51,499 nt of DNA from NCBI GenBank assembly GCA_003600225.1, contig QZFT01000055.1, positions 1 through 51,499 of the forward strand, written 5' to 3'. This stretch comes from Pseudonocardiaceae bacterium YIM PH 21723. Lineage in GTDB: Bacteria; Actinomycetota; Actinomycetes; Mycobacteriales; Pseudonocardiaceae. The notes beneath the pieces were generated by a model. It had not been told where the DNA came from, ran no database searches, and saw only the letters and a list, made by a program, of their open reading frames with translations. The position numbers and the translations under genes were made by a program. Shown one piece after another: positions 33,139-40,332 of the stretch; within the stretch, counting starts at the first letter, position 1; each line of letters opens with the position of its first letter.

Positions 33139-33959
33139 ACGCGCTGGAGCTTCGTTACCGCCGGCTGCTGCGGGTGCTGCCCCGCTGGTACCGGGAGCAT
33201 CGGGCCGACGAGATGACCGAGGTGCTGCTGGCCGGCCACCACGGCGACCGGGTACCCCTGCGCGAAGCGCTGAGCGTGCTGGCACTGGCCGTGCGCGCCA
33301 GGGTCGGCGGAGCCGGCGCACCGCCCCGCCAATTCGCCTGGGGCGAGACGATCCGGCTGATCGCGATCGTCGGCCTGCTGCTGCACGGTGCCCAGCGGCT
33401 CTACGTGCTGCTCACCGTCCCCGCCTACTACGACTTCCTGGCCGACACCTGGCCGGTGTTCGGGCCGCTGCTCGCGTTCCCGGTGCTGGCGCTGCTCAGA
33501 CTGCGCCGGTACGGGTGGGCCCGGCTGCTGACCGCCGCCATGTTCCTGCCGCTCATCTCGTTGTACCTCCCCACCACGGTGATCGTCACGAGCAGCTGGG
33601 GGTACCTCGCCCCGCTGAGCCCGGACTGGTTCCTGAGGTCCCTGGAGTTCTGGGTGCCCGCGCTGTGCGTCTTCATCGGCTTCCACCGGGACGCCCCCGC
33701 GCCGTCCCTCCGGCCATGGCGCTGGAGCGTCGCACCGACCTTGCTCTCCCTGGGCACCTGCACCGCGCTGCTGACCCTCGGACTGGTGCCTCGCCTGTTC
33801 ATCCTGTGGCCGCCGCAGCCGTCCACCTGGTACTGGGCCCAGTACTCGACGCAGTTCGTGGTCCTGCTCATCGCACCCGCGGTCCTGGGCCCGATCGCCG
33901 TCCTGCTGACCTCCCTCGGCCGGACACGCCTACCCGAACAGCACGGAAATGGGGGCTGA
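33135..33959 (+). CDS. PadR-linked membrane protein 1
   Basis: A 274-residue protein with a short cytoplasmic head and about six or seven membrane spans. The head, ALELRYRRLLRVLPRWYREH followed by RADEMTEVLLAG, is shared with the next two paralogs and resembles HAAS-type signalling heads found next to PadR genes. The conserved GAGAPPRQFAWGETIRL precedes the first span, and GFHRDAPAPSLRPWRW lies between later spans. Function unknown; probably the PadR-controlled target, perhaps a sensor or small-molecule resistance factor. Confidence 0.8.
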   Translation: MNALELRYRRLLRVLPRWYREHRADEMTEVLLAGHHGDRVPLREALSVLALAVRARVGGAGAPPRQFAWGETIRLIAIVGLLLHGAQRLYVLLTVPAYYDFLADTWPVFGPLLAFPVLALLRLRRYGWARLLTAAMFLPLISLYLPTTVIVTSSWGYLAPLSPDWFLRSLEFWVPALCVFIGFHRDAPAPSLRPWRWSVAPTLLSLGTCTALLTLGLVPRLFILWPPQPSTWYWAQYSTQFVVLLIAPAVLGPIAVLLTSLGRTRLPEQHGNGG

Positions 33960-33960
33960 G

Positions 33961-34821
33961 ATGAATCAGCTGGAAGAGCGTTACCGCTGGATGCTCCGGG
34001 TGCTGCCACGCTGGTACCGGGAGGAGCGGGGCGACGAGATGACCGAGGTGTTCCTGGCCGGCCGCAGCGCCGACCGGGACCAGGATGTCTGGCCACCCGC
34101 GATGGAACTGTTCAGCCTGGCGGCACTGTCCGTGCGTGCCCGATTCGGCGGAGCCGGCGCCCCGCCTCGGCAGTTCGCCTGGGGTGAGACCGTCCGGCTG
34201 GTGGCACTGATCGGCCTGCTGCTGCACGGCCTCGGCCGCGTCTACTCGTTGATCGCCGCCTCCACCTCCGAGCTCGGCATGGTGACGCTGGGCCAGTGGT
34301 GGTCCTACGTCCCGCTGCTGGTCTTCCCGCTGCTGTTCCTGCTCAGCACCCGACGCTTCGGCTGGGCCAGGTTGCTGGGTGTGTGCCTGCTCATCCCGGG
34401 GTCATACTCGCTGGCCACCACGTTCGTACCGTTCATCTCCGCGGGTTCCCTGGTCTGGCTGCTGATCCAGCTCCCACTCTGGGTGCCGGTGTTGTGCCTG
34501 CTCCTCGGCTTCCATCGGGATGCACCGACACCCGCGCTCCGGCCGTGGCACTGGTTCACCTCGGGTGCCGGACCGGCCATGCTGTCGCTGAGCGTCTGCT
34601 GCGCGCTGCTGGCACTCAGTCAGGCGCCAAGCCTGTACCTCGTGACGACGCAGCAGCCGATCTATCACACGCTGTACCTGATCGAGCACTCGCCGATCAC
34701 GGTGGTGTTCCTGTTGTTCCCGGTCGTTCTGGGCCCGATCGCCGTGCTCCTGGCCGCACTGGGCCGGGCCCGGCTACCACTCGATAACGAAACGGTCAGG
34801 CCTCATAGCTCGCCGTCCTAG
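33961..34821 (+). CDS. PadR-linked membrane protein 2
   Basis: A 286-residue paralog of the preceding gene: head NQLEERYRWMLRVLPRWYRE with GDEMTEVFLAG, the block GAGAPPRQFAWGETVRLVAL, then about seven spans and GFHRDAPTPALRPWHW. The ATG at 33961 follows GGGGGCTGAG and lies one base after the previous stop; the ATG at 33949 is less likely. Its TAG stop is part of the second PadR operator block, so it ends exactly where the second cassette begins. Confidence 0.8.
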   Translation: MNQLEERYRWMLRVLPRWYREERGDEMTEVFLAGRSADRDQDVWPPAMELFSLAALSVRARFGGAGAPPRQFAWGETVRLVALIGLLLHGLGRVYSLIAASTSELGMVTLGQWWSYVPLLVFPLLFLLSTRRFGWARLLGVCLLIPGSYSLATTFVPFISAGSLVWLLIQLPLWVPVLCLLLGFHRDAPTPALRPWHWFTSGAGPAMLSLSVCCALLALSQAPSLYLVTTQQPIYHTLYLIEHSPITVVFLLFPVVLGPIAVLLAALGRARLPLDNETVRPHSSPS

Positions 34822-34846
34822 ATACTCCGCTTTGCGATATATATAG
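34820..34846. promoter_or_regulatory. PadR promoter/operator, copy 2
   Basis: Second copy of the 27-base block (24 identities to copy 1), ending GCGATATATATAG four bases before the second padR-like ATG. The conserved CTxTGCGATATATxTAG core suggests that each repressor may also bind the other's site. Confidence 0.6.
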
Positions 34847-34850
34847 AGGC

Positions 34851-35189
34851 ATGAGTCGTCGAGAGATGTCCGAGCAGGCGTTCCTGGTGCTCACCGCACT
34901 CACCAAGGAACCCCTGCACGGCTACCGCATCACCCAGGAGGTCGAGGAGCTGTCCGGCGGCCGGGTCCGGTTGCGCGTCGGCACGCTGTACGGCGCGCTG
35001 GACCGGCTGGCCGCCGACGGCCTGATCGAACTGGACCGCGAGGAAACACAGGACGGACGGCTGCGCCGCTACTACCGGCTCACCGACTCGGGGGCCGATC
35101 TGCTGGCCGCCGAGGCACGTCGACTGGCAGCGAACGCCCGGATCGCCACCGAGCGACTGGGTTTACGAATGGCATGGGGGATGGCGTGA
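34851..35189 (+). CDS. PadR-family regulator 2
   Basis: A 112-residue PadR repressor almost identical to regulator 1 through its DNA-binding domain (MSRREMSEQAFLVLTALTKE, RVGTLYGALDRLAADGLIEL). They differ mainly in the C-terminal dimer helix, ending RLGLRMAWGMA here. The stop overlaps the next gene by four bases (GTGA). With such similar wings, cross-regulation between the two cassettes is probable. Confidence 0.93.
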   Translation: MSRREMSEQAFLVLTALTKEPLHGYRITQEVEELSGGRVRLRVGTLYGALDRLAADGLIELDREETQDGRLRRYYRLTDSGADLLAAEARRLAANARIATERLGLRMAWGMA

Positions 35190-35977
35190 ATCAGCTGGAA
35201 GCGCGGTACCGGACGACGCTGCGGGCCCTGCCGCGGTGGTACCGGGAACAGCGGGCCGACGAGATGGCCGAGGTGTTCCTGGCGAGCCGCAACGGCGACC
35301 GGGTCCCGCTGCGGGAGAAGCTCAGCATCTGGGGACTGGCGCTGCGCACCAGGATCGGTGGCGTCGGCGCTCCGCCGCGGCAGTTCGCCTGGGGCGAGAC
35401 GGTCCGGCTGGTCGCGCTGCTGACCGTGGTGATGCAGGGCCTGGGCGGGATCGTCGAACTGATCATCGAGTCGGTGCAGCACTCCAGGCTGCCGCTCACG
35501 CTGGGCTACTGGCAGTACAGCCTGGCAACGATCGGGCTGCCCGTCCTGCTGCTGACGCTGCTCGGCACCCGCCGGTATCTGTCGGCCAGGCTGGTGGGCA
35601 TGCTCATGCTCGCGCCGGGCCTGGGATATCTGCTGCTCCGGGGTATGACTTGGCGTGATCTCCTGGAGTCCCTGCCGCTGTGCGTCATCGTGCTGTGCCT
35701 GTTCCTCGGCTTCCACCGGGACGCCCCGACGCCGTCACTGCGGCCGTGGCGCTGGTTCACGGCCGGCGCGCCCGCGCTGCTGGCACTGGGCATCGCCTTC
35801 GGGGTACAGGCCCTGGCGGAGCTGCCGATGCTCTACCACGTGCTGGCGCTGCCCACGTTCCCGTGGAACCTGGTGACGGAGACACCGATCCCGATGGTCG
35901 GCCTGCTGCTGATCGGCCTGGCCCCGGTCAGCGTGGCGCTGACCGCGCTCGGGCGGGCCCGTCTCCCCCGGAGCTGA
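35186..35977 (+). CDS. PadR-linked membrane protein 3
   Basis: A 263-residue third paralog starting at the GTG that overlaps the PadR stop. Head NQLEARYRTTLRALPRWYRE with ADEMAEVFLAS, then GVGAPPRQFAWGETVRLVAL, about six or seven spans and GFHRDAPTPSLRPWRW. The membrane segments have diverged more than the head and the two conserved blocks. It ends five bases before a long terminator. Confidence 0.8.
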   Translation: MNQLEARYRTTLRALPRWYREQRADEMAEVFLASRNGDRVPLREKLSIWGLALRTRIGGVGAPPRQFAWGETVRLVALLTVVMQGLGGIVELIIESVQHSRLPLTLGYWQYSLATIGLPVLLLTLLGTRRYLSARLVGMLMLAPGLGYLLLRGMTWRDLLESLPLCVIVLCLFLGFHRDAPTPSLRPWRWFTAGAPALLALGIAFGVQALAELPMLYHVLALPTFPWNLVTETPIPMVGLLLIGLAPVSVALTALGRARLPRS

Positions 35978-35981
35978 ATGC

Positions 35982-36030
35982 GAGCATGGTGCCCTTGCGC
36001 GCGTCTGATGAGCGCAAGGGCACCATGCTC
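35982..36030. terminator. Bidirectional terminator with 19-bp stem
   Basis: GAGCATGGTGCCCTTGCGC at 35982-36000 pairs perfectly with 36012-36030. It lies between the convergent PadR cassette and the RidA gene. Confidence 0.85.
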
Positions 36031-36040
36031 ACATGAAGGG

Positions 36041-36499
36041 TCAGGCGATCTCGGCGATGACCTCGACCTCGACGGGCACGCCGAGCGGGAGCTCGGCCAC
36101 GCCGACGGCGGAGCGGGCGTGGATGCCCTGGTCGCCGAAGATCTCACCGAACAGCTCGGAGGCACCGTTGAGCACACCGGGCTGGCCGGTGAAGCCCTCG
36201 GCGGACGCCACGAAGCCGACGATCTTCACGATCCGGACGATGTTCTCCAGGCCCGCGATGTCGTCGATGGCGGCGAGCGCGTTCAACGCGCACACCCGGG
36301 CCAGGTCCTTGGCCTGCTCCGGGGTGATCTCCGCGCCGACCTTGCCGGTGGCGGCGACCTTGCCGTCGACCAGCGGGATCTGCCCCGCGGTGTAGACCAG
36401 GTTCCCGGTGCGCACCGCGGGCACGTACGCGCCCGCCGGAGCCGCGACGCCGGGCAGGGTGATCTCCAGCTCCTTGAGCCGGGCAGCCCAGTTCGCCAT
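36041..36499 (-). CDS. RidA/YjgF-family protein (Rv3678c-like)
   Basis: A 152-residue member of the RidA (reactive imine/enamine deaminase) superfamily, longer-type subfamily. It has VRTGNLVYTAGQIPLVDGKV, then ARVCALNALAAIDDIAGLEN and the C-terminal ARSAVGVAELPLGVPVEVEV. The Arg that binds the carboxylate in true RidA (usually RxxVxVxxLP) is present as Arg in HARSAVGVAELP. The ATG has AAGGGGAAC before it. It is two bases from the DUF4177 gene upstream. Confidence 0.92.
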   Translation of the reverse strand: MANWAARLKELEITLPGVAAPAGAYVPAVRTGNLVYTAGQIPLVDGKVAATGKVGAEITPEQAKDLARVCALNALAAIDDIAGLENIVRIVKIVGFVASAEGFTGQPGVLNGASELFGEIFGDQGIHARSAVGVAELPLGVPVEVEVIAEIA

Positions 36500-36501
36500 G
36501 G

Positions 36502-36669
36502 TCAGTTCCCCTTAGGTCGCTTGAGGTAGGCCACCATCTGGTCGCCGGTCGGGCCGGGCGTCACCGACACCAGCTCCCAGCCGTCCTCACCCCACTGGTC
36601 CAGGATCGCCTTGGTGGCGTGGATCAGCAGCGGAACGGTCGCGTATTCCCACTTGGTCTGTGCAGACAC
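36502..36669 (-). CDS. DUF4177-like small protein (Rv3678A-like)
   Basis: A 55-residue protein: SAQTKWEYATVPLLIHATKA, then ILDQWGEDGWELVSVTPGP and MVAYLKRPKGN. The WEY and WELV motifs are the hallmark of DUF4177. The GTG start at 36669 has AAGGAAAG five bases upstream; the ATG at 36687 does not. The 5' end is unusual: the bases encoding TKWEY (36643-36658) recur 3 kb away in a truncated second copy, so the present start region may have been supplied by an inserted element. Confidence 0.85.
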   Translation of the reverse strand: MSAQTKWEYATVPLLIHATKAILDQWGEDGWELVSVTPGPTGDQMVAYLKRPKGN

Positions 36670-36715
36670 AGGTACTTTCCTTATCATCGCAGGTCAGGAA
36701 CACCAAACAGCCTGG

Positions 36716-36811
36716 TCAAGCTGGTTCACCCAGTCTGACCGCCTCCGGCTGGTTCCGCCGGATTCCCGCCAGTTCTGGCCCTTGTGCTGACTTGGTGCTG
36801 ACCACCGGAGC
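36716..36811 (-). pseudogene. Possible integrase C-terminal remnant
   Basis: On the minus strand an open stretch reads VVSTKSAQGPELAGIRRNQP and ends in TGA at 36716-36718. VSTKSA resembles the tails of actinobacterial site-specific integrases. Only the tail is present and the upstream part runs into a hairpin, so this is a weak call. Confidence 0.25.
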
Positions 36812-36839
36812 CCCTGATACCGACTGGTGTCAGGGGCTC
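36808..36839. terminator. Hairpin GAGCCCCTGA/TCAGGGGCTC
   Basis: A 10-bp perfect stem with a 12-nt loop next to the inner direct repeat at the left end of the putative element. Such hairpins often follow integrase genes in actinobacterial elements, as I recall. Confidence 0.5.
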
Positions 36840-36982
36840 TGTCATGTCAGCTGGAATCAGCCTGTCACGAACTCACCTGTCGCCACCAAGTCGGGGTCGG
36901 CGCATCCCATTTCGGGGACAGCCGAGTGATCATGCGATGCGGTCGCCCGAAGGTGTGCACGGTGTTAATTCGGGGGTGTTCG

Positions 36983-37351
36983 GTGACTCAAGCCGGAGGA
37001 TATGCGCTCGATCCGGGCGAGCTGACCGCGCTGAAGAAGACGTTGAACTCAGCGAGCGACGCACTCGCTATGCGCGACTTCTCGAAGATAGCCACTCTCG
37101 AAGGCTCGCTCACCGTCCAGTCGGTGAGCCCGCACGAGAACGTGGAAGAGACCGTCTCCGAGTTGATTAACAAGCTGTCCAAGTTCTGCAACCAGTCATA
37201 TCCCGCCGTGGTGAAGTCCATGCAGGACTTCGTCAATCGCACCCACTCGGTCATCGAGAACTCAGCCGACACGGTGCACGCGACGCTCACCAACTACCAA
37301 CAACAAGAGACGACCACCGGAGAAGGCTTCAGCCGCCTACATCCACGGTAA
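36983..37351 (+). CDS. EspC/WXG100-like type VII secretion-associated protein
   Basis: A 122-residue helical protein without signal peptide. After TQAGGYALDPGELTALKKTL it has heptad-like helices (VEETVSELINKLSKFCNQSY and MQDFVNRTHSVIENSADTVH) and ends ATLTNYQQQETTTGEGF, reminiscent of EspC/DUF2580 proteins, which end in a Tyr-x4-5-Glu/Asp type export signal (here YQQQE). The GTG start follows GGGGGTG; the longer frame reads non-coding DNA. First of four co-directional genes. Family assignment is by pattern only. Confidence 0.7.
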   Translation: MTQAGGYALDPGELTALKKTLNSASDALAMRDFSKIATLEGSLTVQSVSPHENVEETVSELINKLSKFCNQSYPAVVKSMQDFVNRTHSVIENSADTVHATLTNYQQQETTTGEGFSRLHPR

Positions 37352-37369
37352 ATCGGACGGGGGAATTAG

Positions 37370-38020
37370 GTGCACATCAAGGATCTCATCGATGAAGGCG
37401 TCCTTTCCGACGCCCGAAAGATCGACAAGTTCGCGATCAAACACGGTGCGGGCGCTCCGTCTATCGAGAACACCCTCAGGATCATTCGCGACGTCGATAC
37501 CGACACCCTCCGACGGATCGGAAACGACGTCTGGGGCGTGGGTGGTTCGGGTGGCGGCGACCTCGTCCGACACAAGTTGGAAGACTGCGTCGGCCTGTTG
37601 ACCAAGGCCACTGTGGAGGCGAGCACCTGGACGGGTAACGCCAACAATGCGTACAAGGTCCGAATCGACAAGACGATCGCCACCGTGAACGGCATGAAGT
37701 CCACGAGTGAGGACGTCGGCCAGTCCATGGTGAAGATGGCCGATCAATTCGATCAGATCTTTGGTCGTTCCTGGGCGGACATTCTCACGATCATCGGCCT
37801 GATCATGGCCATCATCGGTGTCGTGGTCGCTGTCCTCACCGGCTGGAGCGGGGTCGGTGCGGTGGTCGGTCTGATCCTGGCGGTCATCGGGTTGATCACG
37901 GCGGCAGCGTCGTATTACATCTCCGTGCACGACCTGGAAGAGAAGAAAATCAAGTCGGTCGAGGAAGCCGCTGCCGCTGCCGTCAAGACGATGGAATCCC
38001 TCAACAAGGCAACCCCGTAA
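37370..38020 (+). CDS. WXG-motif protein with two membrane spans
   Basis: A 216-residue protein. The first 140 residues are helical and contain a WxG-type turn, EASTWTGNANNAYKVRIDKT, flanked by heptad helices as in WXG100 proteins. This is followed by two adjacent hydrophobic spans (DILTIIGLIMAIIGVVVAVLTG and GAVVGLILAVIGLITAAASYY) and a basic, alanine-rich tail (EEKKIKSVEEAAAAAVKTME). A WXG-like helical hairpin joined to a membrane hairpin is unusual and fits a secreted membrane-inserting effector or an anchoring component. GTG start with GGGGG upstream. Function unproven. Confidence 0.72.
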   Translation: MHIKDLIDEGVLSDARKIDKFAIKHGAGAPSIENTLRIIRDVDTDTLRRIGNDVWGVGGSGGGDLVRHKLEDCVGLLTKATVEASTWTGNANNAYKVRIDKTIATVNGMKSTSEDVGQSMVKMADQFDQIFGRSWADILTIIGLIMAIIGVVVAVLTGWSGVGAVVGLILAVIGLITAAASYYISVHDLEEKKIKSVEEAAAAAVKTMESLNKATP

Positions 38021-38037
38021 AGCCCGGAGCCAATGCT

Positions 38038-38457
38038 GTGACTGAAGAACGTGATTACCAGGACGAAGCCGCCCGGATGAAGGAGCGATTGCGCGATATC
38101 AAGGCCGATCCCGCGCGCGCTCTGTTCAGTGATTATCGCGGCGAGTCACAGGACGGTTCAGTCACCGCGTGGGTTGACCTACTCGGACGGCCACAGCGGA
38201 TCGAGTTCAGGCCCGGAACTGCTCAGGAAGGCCGTGAGTCCTACCTAGCCGAACAGGTAATGCAGGCTTTTGCATCAGCGGCCAAGGCGTCGAACTTCAT
38301 CAACTTCGACCGGGCGGATCTGGCGAAGTCACTGGACTCGGCCCCAGCTCTGAAGCAGCAACTGTCGAGCGAACAACCCGCACCCCCACCTTCAGCGGGT
38401 CGTCGGCCAGTGCAGGATGACGACGACTACTTCGAGAGCGGCGGTTACCTGCGTTGA
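38038..38457 (+). CDS. YbaB/EbfC-like protein
   Basis: A 139-residue protein: coiled-coil start (EAARMKERLRDIKADPARAL), a beta segment ESQDGSVTAWVDLLGRPQRI that resembles the DGxVxVxVxxxGxxxxI core of YbaB/EbfC proteins, a helix (YLAEQVMQAFASAAKASNF) and a disordered acidic tail. YbaB-like proteins commonly accompany type-VII-secretion genes in actinobacteria and may act as chaperones or nucleoid-binding factors. GTG start. The stop overlaps the next TTG by four bases. Confidence 0.7.
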   Translation: MTEERDYQDEAARMKERLRDIKADPARALFSDYRGESQDGSVTAWVDLLGRPQRIEFRPGTAQEGRESYLAEQVMQAFASAAKASNFINFDRADLAKSLDSAPALKQQLSSEQPAPPPSAGRRPVQDDDDYFESGGYLR

Positions 38458-38867
38458 CGGACTCAAGCCAGGAACAGGGTCGGGCACTGACGGAGCAGGA
38501 GGCGCTACGCATGCTCCGTAAACGCAAACCGGTCAACGAGGTTCAGGAGCTACGCGGACTGTTCTGGAACGCGCTCTTCTGGTGCGCGGCGACGCTGCTC
38601 GTGGCAACCGGATGCGCGATCTGGCAGATCTCAGCCATCGAGGCATCCTGCCCTTCGCTGCTGGGCGGGTCACACGGGCGATTGGCCGTCACCAGCGCCA
38701 GCGTGTCCGTCGTCTGTTCGACCGACACGCAGCGCTTGGAAGTACCGGTACCTGGAACGATGGGCACTCTGGTTTTCGGCGCATTCGGGCTGCTCGCAGC
38801 AATCGCATTCTCGCTAGGCCCCATGTTGATCCGCCGGAAGGCAGTAGCGGCCGCGAACACTCGCTGA
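38454..38867 (+). CDS. Two-span membrane protein of the type-VII-like cassette
   Basis: A 137-residue protein with TTG start overlapping the previous stop (TTGA). A charged N-terminus (LRMLRKRKPVNEVQELRG) precedes span 1 (ALFWCAATLLVATGCAIWQI). An exported loop of about 45 residues has two cysteines (EASCPSLL and VSVVCSTD), probably a disulfide, before span 2 (MGTLVFGAFGLLAAIAFSLG). I do not recognise the family. It may be an immunity or assembly partner of the preceding membrane-active protein (inference). Confidence 0.65.
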   Translation: MTDSSQEQGRALTEQEALRMLRKRKPVNEVQELRGLFWNALFWCAATLLVATGCAIWQISAIEASCPSLLGGSHGRLAVTSASVSVVCSTDTQRLEVPVPGTMGTLVFGAFGLLAAIAFSLGPMLIRRKAVAAANTR

Positions 38868-38881
38868 TCGGCTATCGGCGG

Positions 38882-39620
38882 TCAGAGCTTCATGCCTACC
38901 CAGCCAGCGAAGTTCGACAGGCTGTCCGTCTTGCGCCGCTCGGTCACAGCGATCCCACGAAGGGTCTCCAGGACACCGGGGTGAAGCCGGGTGTACTGCG
39001 GGGTGATCTTCCGGGCGACGGCGAGAGCATCGAGCGCCTTACTCGGTTGTCCAGCCATGAGCCAAGCACGAGCGGTGTCCTGCCAGTGATGACTGGCCCG
39101 CGGAGGAGCCACCTGCTTCGGGATGACCAGCTCAGAACCTTCTCGTGCCGCCTTGCCCGGCTCACCGATTTCCAGCTCCACAGCGCAAGCATGGATATCG
39201 GCGTTGCCTTGGCCGAATAGCGTGCCGTAGGCCGCGCTCTCGCCCTTGACGTGCTTGGCCAGTTTCCGAGCCTCGGAAATGTGAGCGCGAGCCACGTCAG
39301 GTCGCCGGCCACGAGCCGCGGTGATAGCCGCGCACAGCCAGATCGTCTTCGGTGGAACCCTCGATCACGTCGAGCCCTTGCTCGACCAAGGAGAGGCCGA
39401 GATCGGTCGCATCGAAGTACATCAGCACGCGGCAACGCGTGATCTTCGCCTGAGCCACATACAACGGGTCGTCACCATTGGCAGCGGCCCACTCCAGCCG
39501 GTCAACAGCCGAAGCCATGAGCGAGAGAAACCCAAACCTTCGGCACAGCCGCTGAACCAAGCTGACCGCAGCCGCCTGATCGGTGCTGATCCGGGATTCG
39601 GTGCTGACTTGGTGCTGACC
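38882..39620 (-). pseudogene. Broken XRE/TPR-type regulator
   Basis: The C-terminal TPR part of the large actinobacterial HTH-XRE regulators is recognisable but split. The upstream piece (VQRLCRRFGFLSLMASAVDR ... DDLAVRGYH) shifts frame near 39310 and the rest continues as ITAARGRRPDVARAHISEAR ... TDSLSNFAGWVGMKL. Joining the two frames gives a continuous helical repeat with only a few residues missing. The N-terminal helix-turn-helix is absent; the frame runs out at the inner direct repeat at 39601-39620. Truncation at that repeat indicates loss by recombination or insertion. Confidence 0.75.
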
Positions 39621-39642
39621 TGGTACCCCTGAAAGGGCCGTC

Positions 39643-39687
39643 TTACCTGCTGAAGGCGGGAAACATGAAGTATTCCCACTTGGTCAT
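39643..39687 (-). pseudogene. Truncated DUF4177 copy (14 codons)
   Basis: TKWEYFMFPAFSR follows the ATG, then TAA. TKWEY is encoded by the same bases as in the DUF4177 gene at 36502-36669. This looks like the original 5' end separated from its gene by the intervening 3 kb. Confidence 0.55.
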
Positions 39688-39689
39688 GG

Positions 39690-40077
39690 CCCCCAGCCTA
39701 GTAACCGGCAGGCCGGCCCCCACGGTCGGTCCCGCCAGACAGAACCGCCCGGCGAGAATCTTCCGGCGCGCAGCCGGCACCCGTATTCCGATCTGACAGG
39801 AGCGGACAGGAATCATGTGATTCATTGACTTGATATTCAATTCTTACGAACGTCGTTTTGCATTACCAGCATGATCCGATAGCCATGGGGCGCCCTTATG
39901 TTGCGAATTCCGACAAATCGGCGGTTCCGCCATCGTCGACGCCGAACAGCCTCATGAAGGCCGAGGGAGCGGCTTCCAGATGTCGCAACGCGGTGATTGC
40001 CTCAATGTCGGTTTCGATGCCCGGTCCCCACTCGTTTGGCGGATGTCCTGACAAGGCATCTCATTGAACCTTGATCC
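39690..40077. other. Spacer with a possible gene relic
   Basis: No complete gene. It holds an AT-rich patch with GAATCA-TG-TGATTC at 39810-39823 and a short minus-strand open stretch (39896-40054). Composition is lower in GC than the conserved genes on either side, suggesting imported or decaying DNA. Confidence 0.45.
39896..40054 (-). pseudogene. Short open stretch, possible gene fragment
   Basis: About 52 codons from a TTG: SGHPPNEWGPGIETDIEAIT, then ALRHLEAAPSAFMRLFGVDD and a polar end. Codon use is moderately coding-like and residue order looks protein-like, but there is no ribosome-binding site or recognisable family. Probably the tail of a lost gene. Confidence 0.25.
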
Positions 40078-40332
40078 ATGGAGACCTGGCGTGAGATCGC
40101 GACCGGCTTATTCGTCCTGGGCGGCCTGGTGCTGGTGCTGGTCGCGATGGCCCAGGCCCGAGATCGCAAGGGCGGGGCCAAAGGCGACGTACTGCGCGCC
40201 GGCCTGATCGCCCTGGTCGTACTCGGCGTCCTCACGCTGGTCATCGCGACCGTCGCCACCAAGACCATTGCCTGGGCACTGGTGGCGGCCGTCGGGATGA
40301 TCGTCGGCACGGTGCTGTTCATCGACGCCTAG
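40078..40332 (+). CDS. Small two-span membrane protein
   Basis: An 84-residue protein: span 1 (IATGLFVLGGLVLVLVAMA), a basic loop (QARDRKGGAKGD), span 2 (GLIALVVLGVLTLVIATVA) and a third hydrophobic run (IAWALVAAVGMIVGTVLFI). No family recognised. The final 14 bases overlap the convergent GNAT gene. Confidence 0.6.
   Translation: METWREIATGLFVLGGLVLVLVAMAQARDRKGGAKGDVLRAGLIALVVLGVLTLVIATVATKTIAWALVAAVGMIVGTVLFIDA

Larger units (their letters stand above)
36643..39685. mobile_element. Putative degenerate integrative element
   Basis: Bounded by a 16-base direct repeat, GTATTCCCACTTGGTC, at 36643-36658 and 39670-39685. Both copies lie in the 5' end of a DUF4177 reading frame, one intact and one truncated to 14 codons. 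Inside each end is a second direct repeat (GTGCTGACTTGGTGCTGACC at 36784 and 39601) whose complement reads VSTKSA, a string typical of actinobacterial tyrosine-integrase C-termini. The cargo is four type-VII-like genes and a broken regulator, with visibly lower GC than the flanks. No intact integrase remains. A decayed tandem paralog of the DUF4177 gene is the main alternative explanation for the outer repeat. Confidence 0.5.
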
